From Scortum barcoo (taxonomy: Eukaryota; Chordata; Actinopteri; Centrarchiformes; Terapontidae): a stretch of 64,000 bases of DNA. A model generated the notes under the pieces. The model ran no database searches. It was given only the letters and a program-made list of their open reading frames with translations, and had not been told where the DNA came from. The position numbers were made by a program, and so were the translations under genes. Each line of letters starts with the position of its first letter. Within the stretch, counting starts at the first letter, position 1. Below, in pieces: positions 29,601 through 40,155 of this stretch. Where the stretch lies: NCBI GenBank assembly GCA_023238725.1, contig CM041538.1:8492880-8556879 (forward strand), written 5' to 3'.

Positions 29601-30720
29601 TTGGGTGAGTGAACAAGGCAACACAGGGGTCAGGGTTCGTCCCAGTGAGGAGAGCCAAAGAAAACTGGGTGTATTTCTTAAGGTACTGTAAATGTTGGGG
29701 CTTTCATGATCAATTTAGCTGCAGATTATTTTCTTGTTTAATCTTTTGGTATGTAAAATTCTATTCACACTCACAATTGAAGCTCAGCATGTCTTTCAAA
29801 CTTACAGTCCCAAATATTTAAAATTTACATTGATATAACAATGAGAAGCTATAAATTCTTAATTTAGATAAGCTAGAAATAGTGAATATTTGATATTTTA
29901 GCACAGCTTCCATAGATTTATTTCAGAGTGTCTTTTAATTAGATATTCTTTGTATATTCTTTAACTTTACTCTTAAAATCTGCCTGGAGACACCTTCGAT
30001 CTACCTGGAATCTCCAAAGTGAATTAATATGGCGTCTGGCATTGCAAGACAAAAGGAATGAGTGCAGATGAGTAAGTCCACTGAGAGATGGAGAGAGTTG
30101 GAGTGGTGGTGGGGGGGAGAGGATGATAAATCCAGTGGTCTGAGAAAGGAGAGGCAGACACTGAGAGACGGAGTAGGAATGCGGACGACTGACGAGCGAG
30201 TGGAGAAGGGAGTAAGGGATGCTGAGTGTGTCGGGGTGTGTTTTCCCAGACCTCTCGGTGTCCCCTCTGTTTGACCCTGTTTTATGGCTCTTTTACAGGC
30301 TTTGCATACTGTAGCCGTCCAGATTCTCCTCTCTGGGGCTCTGCATCCCTCGTCAACCGCAGCTCTCAAGCCTCAGGCGGGGTCAGCTGGCCTTTAACAC
30401 TGTGGTCCCCAACCCCTCCCCACCACCCTGATTCCCATCTAATTGACACCAGATTAAATTCAACCCCCCCCTTTCCCTTTTCCTCCATTGTTTTAAGCAA
30501 GCTTTTTCACACGCTAATTTATCACAAGCTCGGGCCAGTAAACGTCAGTGAAAAGAGAGCAGGTGTTTCTTATATTTTAGACATTAGTATTAATTAATTA
30601 ATCACTGGGTGATTTATGTATTTATTTTTTTTAATAAAAAAAATTTCTACTTGTCCTCGTTTTTTGCAGTTGGATCGAAATCCTCATCCATTAGCTGAGA
30701 TGTTTTTGGCTCACAGATTT
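29601..30720. other. Non-coding stretch, nothing recognised
   Basis: No gene recognised. A 122-codon minus-strand frame at 30001-30369 lies opposite GA-rich DNA and has the Ser/Pro/Leu bias expected from it. Confidence 0.5.
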
Positions 30721-31042
30721 GCAGTGATGGAAAGCAACAGAGTTTATTCAAGTTTTTCAACATTTATTCAAGTACTGCGCTTAAGTGCAAATGTGAGGTA
30801 TTAAATATCGTTATTGGGATATACCGTAATTTTTTGTCCACTTCAGCCAGCTGCATCATTAAAATGCTGCATACACATGAATGCATCAGTAAGATGAATC
30901 CAATAGTAAAATATACTGTATTATAGTAGGGTCATGGTGCAAAAAAGTACTTTGATTTTTGGACTCAAGTACACATGCTTATAGTAAGTACAATTTGAAA
31001 TGCAGGATTTTTACTGTAGTGGGTCACTGTTTCCACCACTGC
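30721..31042. mobile_element. Non-autonomous DNA transposon (MITE-like), degenerate
   Basis: The two ends are near-perfect inverted repeats: it begins GCAGTGATGGAAA and ends TTTCCACCACTGC, matching at 12 of 13 positions when one is reversed and complemented. Internally it has repeated AAGTAC-type words (CAAGTACTGCGCTTAAGTGC near the left end, ACTCAAGTACACATGC toward the right), as in a very abundant teleost repeat family that I recognise from memory. At about 322 bases with no open frame it has no transposase and would depend on one supplied in trans. A clean target-site duplication is not evident, and the internal sequence is worn, so this is an old copy. The superfamily is not assigned with confidence. 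Confidence 0.75.
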
Positions 31043-33555
31043 AGAGTTTTTCAGTCTAACAGTACGTGCACTCACTTTAGTTATTCTCTATTTACTACAT
31101 TTACAATTAAATAAACAGCATATTTTGGGCGCACTATGTAAAACAATTCTCTCAATTCATAAGAAGACAACCATCACAACTTTATACTCTCTTTTTCCCT
31201 TTTCTTAATTTGAAAGTATAACCAAGAGTTCTCTCATGCCAGTTTGCGTATACTGTAGTTCCCCCAGCTGTAACTCTGCACTCACTCACCTACCGGAGAA
31301 AATTTATGAGCTTTTCCCCATACTGAAAACTCCTCCGCTCACTGACTGAGCTTAGACTGAGCGGACCTGAATCTGGAACAGTCGATGTATGAACATACTT
31401 CTCAGGGTTTTCTTTCAAATGTCTTAAGGCTCATATATTGATAAATCTAGGTGCTCAAAGTCTAATTTGATCCAGCACAGACCAATAGACAGCTCAGCCA
31501 TGCGTATGTGTGTGTGTGTGTCAGACTTTGAAAAGGCTCCACTCATATTTATTCCTGCCATTTTTCAGACTGTAGGGAGAATTCCCACCGCTCTACTTTA
31601 ACTTATAGCCCACTCATTTTTGCCTCACGGAGTCTGCTGCGGTCACTGATCCAGGAACAGTCGCTCTCCCGCGGGAGGATTACTAAAGCACAGTGGCCTG
31701 ACCGTTTGCAGAAAACATACCCATTTCAGCTCACACAATGTTTAAAAAGAGGTCCAGGAGGAGTGAGGAGGGCGTTCTGAAGAAACCCATGTGCAATGTA
31801 CAGTAAAAGGGCAAAACGGCACCCAATAACATCCACTGCTGATACTGTATATAACTCTTGCGCACAAGTCTGTAACGTCTCCCCAGTGACCTTCATTTGT
31901 GCAGAAACACGCAAAGCCAGTCTGCTCTGCTCTCAGATTTAACAAGGTGAAAAGTAGTGCAGAGGAAAAAAAAAAACAAACTTTTTTTCTCTCTAAAATT
32001 AGTTTCTGGAAAATAAGGAGAGCACATGTAGTAAATTACACTAACAAGGGGACGCCATCCTCTTATGCTGCCTTAAATCACAGCAGGCTTTGTGAGTACA
32101 TCCTCAGTCCTGCTCTGTGAGCCACGTGCAGAATTTCACCTCCGCAAACAGGATCTCTGGGAACGGACCAACAAATAAATACACCTCAGTGGGGAGATAA
32201 CTCATGGCAAATCAAACCAGCGAGAGGGGGGGGGAGACACAAGGACCTTCTCAGCCACAGAGTGGATGTAGGCGTGTGTGTGCACGCAGTGAGTACATGT
32301 GGTTTAGAGCATATTCTGATATATTGGACTCACTGTGGTAGCGTATGATGGAGGCTCTTTACAATGTATGGACAACCTGCTTTGAAATGCAGCTCATTTT
32401 ACACATACACATGCAAGCAGGCAGCTCCCGCTCCAAGACAGGGTGTAATGTTACCAAACCTTTTTTAATCAGTGCAGATCACATACACATTTTAAGACGT
32501 GTGGAGGCCAGACTTTAATGCAGAAAGTTTAGTTCATTAGTTTGTGCAATTGAACTCCTTGGAAGTCTAAGATCAGCTCACGCTCCTTGCGCTGCCCTGT
32601 TGATGTTTCTGTCGTTATCCTTCTCTTTGCTACTCTCTGTTACGCAGTCGGCCTCTAATCCACTTTGCCCCGTGCTCCCTCTCTACCTCTTTCCTTATCT
32701 CTCAGCTTCCCCCTGGCTCCATCTCCTCTACCAGGTGAACTGCTGCTGACCTCCGTGCTCATGTCAGTGATTAATGTGCCCCTCCTGTACAACTCCTCAT
32801 CCCATTCAGAAAAAAAAGCACAGTGTTAATGGATACGGGGATCATAGTCTGAGAGTTTGCCTCCATCTCTGCTCAGAGATATAAGAAAGATAAGAGAGAT
32901 GAGATTTTGCAGCCTGTGCACTGCAGTTAGTTTAAGTTAAAATCAACCCACTCAGATGTAACAAAGGTAAGCTTTTCTAGATCTTGAACCTAGGGTCACA
33001 ATACATTTCAATGCAATAAAGTTAAAGAGAGATAGTCCTCTCTCAATTTTAAAAGCTCCAGAAAAGGTGGTTTCAAATTTTCATTTGAATGTATAACCTT
33101 AAACATTTTTGGCAATAATAAGTAAAAAAGAATAAAAAAACATCCTTAGGTATTTTTTATTAAAAGTTTAACAGTCCAAAATTCAGCTAATCTCTGTCAT
33201 CAAGTTTTTGTGGGTGTGGTGTGATTTGATTGATAGTAACCTGGAAACATAAGCAGACAACCATCACAACTTTTATCAGATTTTAAATCAAATGTCACTC
33301 AGCTGTGATTGGATCGCGAAAGTCTGTGACATCAACTTTGTTGAATTAAACTTTGCTCACTTCAAACCAGCCAAATGAGCCCTGAGAAAAACACAACTAT
33401 CTGATGTCAAATAACAAAAACTGTTCTAACTTTGGCAGAAAGAAGTGTTTTCTATCTTTTATAGAAAGAAGCTGCTTGACGTATCCGATTTAAATGAGTT
33501 TTTGGGACCTTTTAAAGAATAGCTAAACAATTAGAGTAAAACACTGCAGGCTGTT
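31043..33555. other. Non-coding stretch with a short dispersed duplicate
   Basis: No gene recognised. A word of about 25 bases, containing AGACAACCATCACAACTTT, appears at about 31159-31184 and again at about 33249-33274 in the same orientation with one difference. This suggests fragments of an unidentified dispersed repeat. Confidence 0.45.
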
Positions 33556-34030
33556 AAATCAAGAATCAAGAATCATTTATTGTCATCATCTTTTCACATG
33601 ACGAAATTGGTATTGGTGACTTCCAGCTTTAAATGTAAATATAGTAAAAAGAATAATAATAGTAAGTAATAATAGTAAGTAAGTAATAATAATAATACTA
33701 ATAATAATAATGATAATAATAAGTACACACTAGCTAAAGTCCAAAGTTGCAGCCACAATGCACAGTTAGGGGGGTGGGTCAGTTGTTCAAGTGCAGTCAA
33801 TAGGGGGAAATGCATTGTACAGCTCTGGGGAAAAAGCTGTTTTTCAGTCTGCTAGTTGTTGTCTTTATGTTTCTGTACCACTTTCCAGATGGAAGCGGTA
33901 CGAACAGTCCATTTCCCGGGTGGGTAGGGTTGACGGCGGCAATATGTCGGGCCTTCTTCTCCATCCGGCCAGCGTATATTGAGTCCAGGTCTTGAAGAGG
34001 ACTTCCCACAATCCCCTGTTGCACATCATT
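33556..34030 (-). mobile_element. LINE (non-LTR retrotransposon) 3' fragment
   Basis: Read on the minus strand, 34024-33797 encodes about 75 residues that match what I know of the C-terminal tail of fish non-LTR retrotransposon polyproteins. It has the blocks DLDSIYAGR, then NPTHPGNGLFVPLPSG, then SRLKNSFFPRAV, followed by a stop at 33797-33799. This tail follows the reverse-transcriptase core, which is absent here. Next come a 3' untranslated region with TAA/TAG-type simple sequence (about 33647-33725) and a terminal ATTCTTG tandem tail (33575-33556). Heavy 5' truncation of this sort is usual for LINE copies made by target-primed reverse transcription. The clade (L2/CR1-like or Rex-like) is uncertain. 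The copy is inactive. Confidence 0.75.
33647..33725. repeat. Imperfect (TAA/TAG)n trinucleotide repeat
   Basis: AATAATAGTAAGT-type units repeat with variation for about 80 bases inside the 3' untranslated part of the LINE fragment. It has probably grown by slippage after insertion. Confidence 0.85.
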
Positions 34031-34544
34031 GTCATATCAAGTTGACCCCTTTCTCTGAGAAATGTTGAAAACATTGATTCAAAGATGCTGCACCTCAAGC
34101 TGATGCTGAACTGAGCAATGCTTTATGAAAGCCTGCATTTATTGCACATTTTTCAAGGTCTTCTGGTCTGCACACTCAAACACACACACGTGCACACACA
34201 CATTGGAAAGAACACACTTTACCAGTTCTTTGCCTGCTCTTTTCTGGTTGAGAGGGCTTTTGTTTTTCTCTGTGCATGGTTGAAGTTAAAGAACACCAGA
34301 CCACCTGTTGGCTGGACTTCAGACACAGAGACAGATAGACCGCCAATAGGTAGACATGCACACACACATAAACACAGACAAGCAGATGGAATATCAGTGT
34401 GTCCTGTGACCTCAAAACCTGAGATGGTTGAAGAGATTCACTGTTGAGTCTCCAAAGACCAGAATTATCCGCTGGGATAAATGCTTTTTAATGCTGTTTA
34501 TTTCATTTCTATGCAATGAGCCGTTTATTAAAATACCAGTCCAG
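34031..34544. other. Non-coding stretch between LINE and Tc1 complex
   Basis: No gene recognised. Short CA-rich words lie at 34178-34202 and 34361-34369. Confidence 0.5.
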
Positions 34545-34561
34545 CGTGTGTGTGTGTGTGT

Positions 34562-34634
<73 letters not shown>
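34545..34634. repeat. Compound (GT)n-(AT)n microsatellite
   Basis: A GT array (34545-34590, one interruption TTG) changes abruptly into an AT array (34591-34634). It forms the left border of the transposon complex. Confidence 0.95.
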
Positions 34635-34636
<2 letters not shown>

Positions 34637-34681
34637 TTAATTTTGAGTGTGACTCAAATCCAAATCCAATTCCTTTTATTT

Positions 34682-34686
<5 letters not shown>
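34635..34686 (-). mobile_element. Inverted copy of the Tc1 element's terminal ~50 bp
   Basis: This segment, reversed and complemented, matches the left end of the element at about 34840-34886, with one G missing. It includes the words GGAATTGG, GGATTTGGATTT and AGTCACACTCAAAATTAAAG. The outermost bases of the inverted repeat (TGCTC) are absent and are replaced by repeated AAAAT units. It lies in opposite orientation to the main element and faces it across AT arrays, so the two could form a stem with a loop of about 150 bases. Confidence 0.85.

Positions 34687-34764
<78 letters not shown>
34687..34764. repeat. (AT)n array between transposon-end copies
   Basis: Uninterrupted TA units, about 75 bases, between the inverted end copy and the next short end copy. 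Confidence 0.95.
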
Positions 34765-34765
<1 letters not shown>

Positions 34766-34786
34766 TGCTCAAAAAATAAAAGGAAT

Positions 34787-34788
<2 letters not shown>
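34765..34788 (+). mobile_element. Truncated 24-bp direct copy of the Tc1 terminus
   Basis: It begins CTGCTCAAAAAATAAAAGG, which is the left tip of the main element with one A fewer, and stops abruptly after GGAATTG, where AT repeat resumes. It has the same orientation as the main left terminus. Confidence 0.85.

Positions 34789-34829
<41 letters not shown>
34789..34829. repeat. (AT)20 array abutting the Tc1 element
   Basis: Uninterrupted AT units ending with TA next to the first base of the element. TA is the target of Tc1/mariner integration. Confidence 0.95.
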
Positions 34830-34830
<1 letters not shown>

Positions 34831-36303
34831 TGCTCAAAAAAATAAAAGGAATTGGATTTGGATTTGGAGTCACACTCAAAATTAAAGTGGAAAAACACAC
34901 TACAGGCTGATCCAACTTTGATGTAATGTCCTTAAAACAAGTCAAAATGAGGCTCAGTAGTGTGTGTGGCCTCCACGTGCCTGTATGACCTCCCTACACA
35001 CACCTGGGCATGCTCCTGATGAGGTGGCGGATGGTCTCCTGAGGGATCTCCTCCCAGACCTGGACTAAAGCATCCGCCAACTCCTGGACAGTCTGTGGTG
35101 CAACGTGGCGTTGGTGGATGGAGCGAGACATGATGTCCCGTCCCAGATGTGCTCAATTGGATTCAGGTCTGGGGAACGGGCATGGGCCAGTCCATAGCAT
35201 CAATGCCTTCGTCTTGCAGGAACTGCTGACACACTCCAGCCACATGAGGTCTAGCATTGTCTTGCATTAGGAGGAACCCAGGGCCAACCGCACCAGCATA
35301 TGGTCTCACAAGGGGTCTGAGGATCTCATCTCGGTACCTAATGGCAGTCAGGCTACCTCTGGCGAGCACATGGAGGGCTGTGCGGCCCCCCAAAGAAATG
35401 CCACCCCACACCATTACTGACCCACTGCCAAACCGGTCATGCTGGAGGATGTTGCAGGCAGCAGAACGTTCTCCACGTCCACGGGAGACACGGCGTCTCC
35501 AGACTCTGTCACGTCTGTCACATGTGCTCAGTGTGAACCTGCTTTCATCTGTGAAGAGCACAGGGCGCCAGTGGCGAATTTGCCAATCTTGGTGTTCTCT
35601 GGCAAATGCCAAACGTCCTGCACGGTGTTGGGCTGTAAGCACAACCCCCACCTGTGGACGTCGGGCCCTCATACCACCCTCATGGAGTCTGTTTCTGACC
35701 GTTTGAGCAGACACATGCACATTTGTGGCCTGCTGGAGGTCATTTTGCAGGGCTCTGGCAGTGCTCCTCCTGTTCCTCCTTGCACAAAGGCGGAGGTAGC
35801 AGGTCCTGCTGCTGGGTTGTTGCCCTCCTACGGCCTCCTCCACGTCTCCTGATGTACTGGCCTGTCTCCTGGTAGCGCCTCCATGCTCTGGACACTACGC
35901 TGACAGACACAGCAAACCTTCTTGCCACAGCTCGCATTGATGTGCCATCCAGGAATGAGCTGCACTACCTGAGCCACTTGTGTGGGTTGTAGACTCCGTC
36001 TCATGCTACCACTAGAGTGAAAGCACCGCCAGCATTCAAAAGTGACCAAAACATCAGCCAGAAAGCATAGGAACTGAGAAGTGGTCTGTGGTCACCACCT
36101 GCAGAACCACTCCTTTATTGGGGGTGTCTTGCTATATTGCATATAATTTCCACCTGTTGTCTATTTCCATTTGCACAACAGCATGTGAAATTGATTGTCA
36201 ATCAGTGTTGCTTCCTAAGTGGACAGTTAGATTTCACAGAAGTGTGATTGAATTGGAGTTATATTGTGTTGTTTAAGTGTTCCCTTTATTTTTTTGAGCA
36301 GTG
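34830..36303 (-). mobile_element. Tc1-type DNA transposon, about 1.47 kb, inactive
   Basis: The two ends are related inverted repeats: the left reads CTGCTCAAAAAAATAAA inward, and the right, on the minus strand, reads CACTGCTCAAAAAAATAAA. Beyond about 17 bases they diverge, so the inverted repeats are short. A broken transposase reading frame lies between them on the minus strand, preceded by an untranslated leader of about 300 bases. Size and layout are typical of Tc1 elements, which move by cut-and-paste into TA sites. The outermost two bases are missing on the left and the right flank is TTTA instead of a direct TA, so the target duplication has decayed or been overwritten by AT repeat growth. 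I recognise the family as widespread in fish genomes but do not assign a formal name. Confidence 0.9.
34954..36004 (-). pseudogene. Tc1 transposase (DD34E), multiply frameshifted
   Basis: The enzyme would cut and paste the element: N-terminal helix-turn-helix domains bind the inverted repeats and a DDE/RNase-H-fold domain catalyses cleavage and joining. The start (ATG at 36004-36002) opens MRRSLQPTQVAQVV. The frame is then lost and resumes in other phases: 35937-35740 carries the HTH part (MRAVARRFAVSVS), and 35843-35163 carries most of the catalytic domain, 226 codons, with TDESRF (first Asp at 35549-35547) and QDNARPH (second Asp at 35261-35259). The third acid is the Glu of NPIEH (codon 35154-35152), 34 residues after the second Asp, but in a shifted frame. 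Apparent breaks, judged by reading the conserved order, are near 35953, 35803, 35183, 35135-35144 (a tandem GTCCC duplication) and 35005. Without these extra bases the frame would be about 346 codons, normal for Tc1. All three catalytic positions survive, but no functional protein can be made. Confidence 0.9.
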
Positions 36304-36437
<134 letters not shown>

Positions 36438-38048
36438 ATAGCAGATTTTGTAGGACAATCCATTTGTTTGATTTGACTGAGGATTCCTGCAATTTGCACA
36501 CATGACCAGATACATAGTAGATAAATAAACTCAGAGCACCATGACGAAGTATAAAATGTGCTCTCTTTCTTCTTAGGTTTACTTGCTGTGTGACAACATT
36601 TGCCTCTGTGTATTTGACCAGATGTGTGGCCACTAATTTTGCTAATTTTTGACTGGTGCTCTAATCAATACAAATAAGTCTCTCTGGACCATTATTTTTC
36701 ATCTCAAAGCTGACCTAGCCTTTAAACCATGATTGCATCCAGGGCTGGACCTCTTTTTCTCTTCATCAGAAGGATGATGGAGGGATGATGATCCTTCAGA
36801 AGAGATGAAGTCTCTTCATCTTTCTGCCTGTTTCTCTAGCTTTCATTCATTCGAATCATCATAAAAAACTATGTGAACTGTCAGTAATTTACTGGCGGTT
36901 CCTGTGCTGTTTTCCTACCCTGCTCGAGCCAAAGTGTACGTTGGAGGGGCTTCTTTTCTTTACTGTGTCCCTTTGGCTCTGCAAAGAGTACAAGGGACGA
37001 GATGCCTCGGGCTCCCAGAGCAGACACTGAGAACAAACAGTGTTGCAGGTTAGGTGGGGTCAGGGGGACAAATTGTTTGACTTCACTGGACTGGAGGGCT
37101 CTAATCTTTCCCTTTGGCCATCTTCCTCCCCCCTCAGACTTCAGGTGACTGCTAGTGAAGAGGAGTTTGCAAAACTTGGGACTTGCTGAGTTTGTGAACA
37201 GACCCAGTGAACAAGACTTCCAGTCCTGAGGGCTGTTGTGGCTGTGGTCATTTCTCTGGGGGGAGAAGATAGAGATAAAGGCAAAGTAGATTGGGGTAGA
37301 AGTGAAGGAGATGTGGGAAGCAGAGGGGTCACTTAAAAGGTCACAGGGGTCAGACAAATGAAAGTCTTTGTTGTCTGAGGACTCTGTCCCTATATTATTT
37401 TAATGTTGGGAACATTCAAATTCAATAAAACTAGTTTAAGGATCGAAGAAACTTGGTTATATGCTGATTTGAAACCTCACTAAGATCTGGTTAACTATGA
37501 TGGGTATTCATCATAATCTGTGACATTTTAGATTATGCAATCTATTAATTAAAGACATAATCTAGATGAAATCTGAAAAGGTCCAAAGAAATGGACATGA
37601 GCAGATGCACCATCTCAGTTAAAGAAACACAGTAATGACCACTTAATAAATAAGATGAATTAAATAGAGTTCACATTACTTGGCAGTTTAAATCTACATT
37701 TCGTTTCAGCTGCTCCCCTCATCGCTCCATAAACTCTACACGCTTGTGTGCCAGAACAAAGAGATAAAGTTATCTGTCTTGAAGATGCATCTCAGTGTAA
37801 TTGCCATGTCAGCCCAGTCATGATATCCCCAGGTGTACTGGACTCCAAAAACCACTTAATCAGCTTACAGTCACAAGTGATTTAAAATGAGTATTTGTGC
37901 AGCTGCACAACTTGAAGTTGAAACAGAGGGGTTTTACAGTGCAGAGCGAGTGTAAATGGGTTTTACAGTGTAATGGAGAGAGAGAGCAGGACTCTGAAGG
38001 TGAGCAAGACTAATTTGCTCTCAGAGGGGGATAGATGGCTTGTCAAAA

Positions 38049-38049
<1 letters not shown>
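36438..38049. other. Non-coding stretch
   Basis: No gene recognised. At about 36765-36825 there are nested inverted words built from GATGAAG/CTTCATC and GAAGGAT/ATCCTTC that could fold into small hairpins. Confidence 0.5.

Positions 38050-38094
<45 letters not shown>
38050..38094. repeat. (CA)22 dinucleotide microsatellite
   Basis: Uninterrupted CA units, about 45 bases. Confidence 0.97.
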
Positions 38095-38096
<2 letters not shown>

Positions 38097-40003
38097 TATC
38101 GACATACAGTAGGCACACAGTGTGACAAATGAGCATTATTGCAAGCATGTGGACTCTCACGCGCACACAACCACACTCGCACACGTCGCCTCCACCTCCA
38201 TCCCTCACTCTCTCCGTCTTTCTGCATCTGTCACCACCAGAGGATTATACAGCGGGATACCTTACATCGCTGTTGCAAAAAAATGTAGCCTGGAAAAGCT
38301 TTACTCTAAGCGAAAACACAACCATTCATCTCCCTCCGCTCTCCCGCAGCTCCCTCACTCTTTCTTTTCCACCTTCTTTTTGTTTCTCCACACTTTTTCC
38401 CCGTCTCAGGTTTTCTCGGGAGTGCCGCAAATGGAGCGCTCCAGTGGAAAACCCTATCCTTTTGTTTTGTGCTTACCTATTCAGTTACATGCGCATGTGG
38501 GAATTGTGAAGTTTAGATTAATGTCGTTTCACTGTGCTAATTATTCCAATGTCAGGCTGTGGTTTGGTGATAATAGAGGGCGTAATACTGGAAAGGAACA
38601 TAATAAGGGCTCATTGTTAACATATAGAAAAAGAAAATCCAGGAAATATTAGTGGTTTCTTTAGCATATTTGAACAGCTGCAGAAATAATAGGTCAAAAA
38701 TTAATAATATATAAATGAATAATAAAAATCAGTGTTACAACTGAGCATCGGATTGGATTGCCCTCTCTTTTTTCTTGACTGACTTTTCCTGGACTGTTCT
38801 TATTCCAAGCTGCCTTTTTCACAAGAGAATCTCATTTACTGCAAACTAAAGTGTAAAAATAGAAAATCACTTACTAAATCCTCAAGGAAAAGGAAGCTCT
38901 GAGTCTTAAATAACAGTCAGGCTTGGTGTTAACAAGCAACTTTACATCGTCACTTATTCAATTTATGCCACAAACATTCCTTTTTTTCTGAAAAGTAACT
39001 AACAGAAGACATTAGCCAACTACAGTCCACAAAATGTCAGCTCAATTAAAAAGTCATGTGTTAAGTTACCAGCTAATGCAAAAAGTAATCTGGATGCTCC
39101 GACACCAGAGATGAGTGTGTTCTGTTAAGCCTAGGGGAAATTTTTTCTTTCTACTCCAGAAACATCTGCAACATCTAAAATCTCAAACACCATGCGGAAT
39201 AACTGGCATGTGTTCCTCGCCCGAGGCGTTTGCAGAGCTTCCAGTTTCTTTATGTTTGGTTATGAGTGCTGTGACATGGTCCTCACCCCCACTCACTGAA
39301 CTCTTCCTATTTAAAAGCCGGAGGGGGGAGATTTGTTTATTACCCGCATAATCTATGAAATCTGTCCCAGAGCAGGTGTGTGTGTTTGTGTGTGGGTTTT
39401 AGTGAGGAATCATATCCGACCCTGAGGTGCCATCTGAGAGGTGTAACAGACAAGTCTCTGCATATATCCCTCTCGCAAACATAAACACACACACACACAC
39501 TTACACACACACAGAGTCTACATCTTACTCTGTATTTCAGTCCTCGAGTAGGTGAGCATGCAGACAGAGGACCAGGAATAGGACAGTAAAATGACAGTAA
39601 AAAGAAATGCTGATTGATCACCTTCCAGTGTGTGTGTCTGCGCTTACTCATACAAGCATATTCTTGCCCAAGAGTGTGTTTAATGCTGAAATTAATAATC
39701 AATTTGTCAAACAACCAAAAAATTGTTTTAGACTTTTTTCTCAACATGAGTTCAAAGATAACTTTCAGAGGCCTGCTGTGACTTTAATGAATGTAACTGA
39801 TTAAACATTTAAATCTACAATGACCTAGTCAAAGAACTGTATTTAACGTTGATCAGCTGAGTCTGACAAACTCCCCAACGGCATAATAACTTCAGTACAG
39901 GCCCTGATACTGAGCTTGTAAAACCGATCAGTGCATCCCTAAATCAACAACAAGATGTCTGATCAATCACTGAAGTTGCTCATCAACCTAAAAGTGCAGC
40001 CTT
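38095..40003. other. Non-coding stretch
   Basis: No gene recognised. A 176-codon frame at 38122-38652 is the longest outside the transposon but begins in CA-rich sequence, has no domain, and its second half (38470-38600) has the look of non-coding conserved DNA with a CTAATTATTCC word. A CA/TCACA patch lies at 39480-39512. Confidence 0.5.
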
Positions 40004-40155
40004 CAGCTGCTGAAATGTGAAAATCTGCCATTCGAAGATGCCACTTAAGGAAATCTTGATGAGCATTTGTCACACTGACATGTTATAGAATAAATGATTA
40101 ATTGAAATAAAAGAATATTCAATCAGTAATAAAAAATAATCATTAGTTACAGCCC
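40004..40155 (-). mobile_element. Fragment of a non-autonomous DNA element (GGGCTGTAACTAATG end)
   Basis: On the minus strand it starts GGGCTGTAACTAATGATTAT and continues with AATTAATCATT words and a CATCAAGATTTCC stretch. This order matches a very common teleost repeat that starts with GGGCTGCAACTAA-type sequence and has many ATTAATCG words. It has no coding capacity and lacks the other end. The match is from memory and the copy is worn. Confidence 0.6.

Noticed and set aside
29600..29670. GGGTTCGTCCC resembling a tRNA B box near 29633
   Set aside because: No A box at the right distance and no acceptor or anticodon stem could be drawn.
35257..35852. Plus-strand open frames of 149 and 137 codons
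   Set aside because: They lie opposite the transposase coding sequence and are its antisense shadow; the recognisable motifs are all on the minus strand.
38122..38652. 176-codon plus-strand open frame
   Set aside because: It starts in CA-rich sequence, shows no domain and reads through a pyrimidine-rich tract; nothing supports translation.
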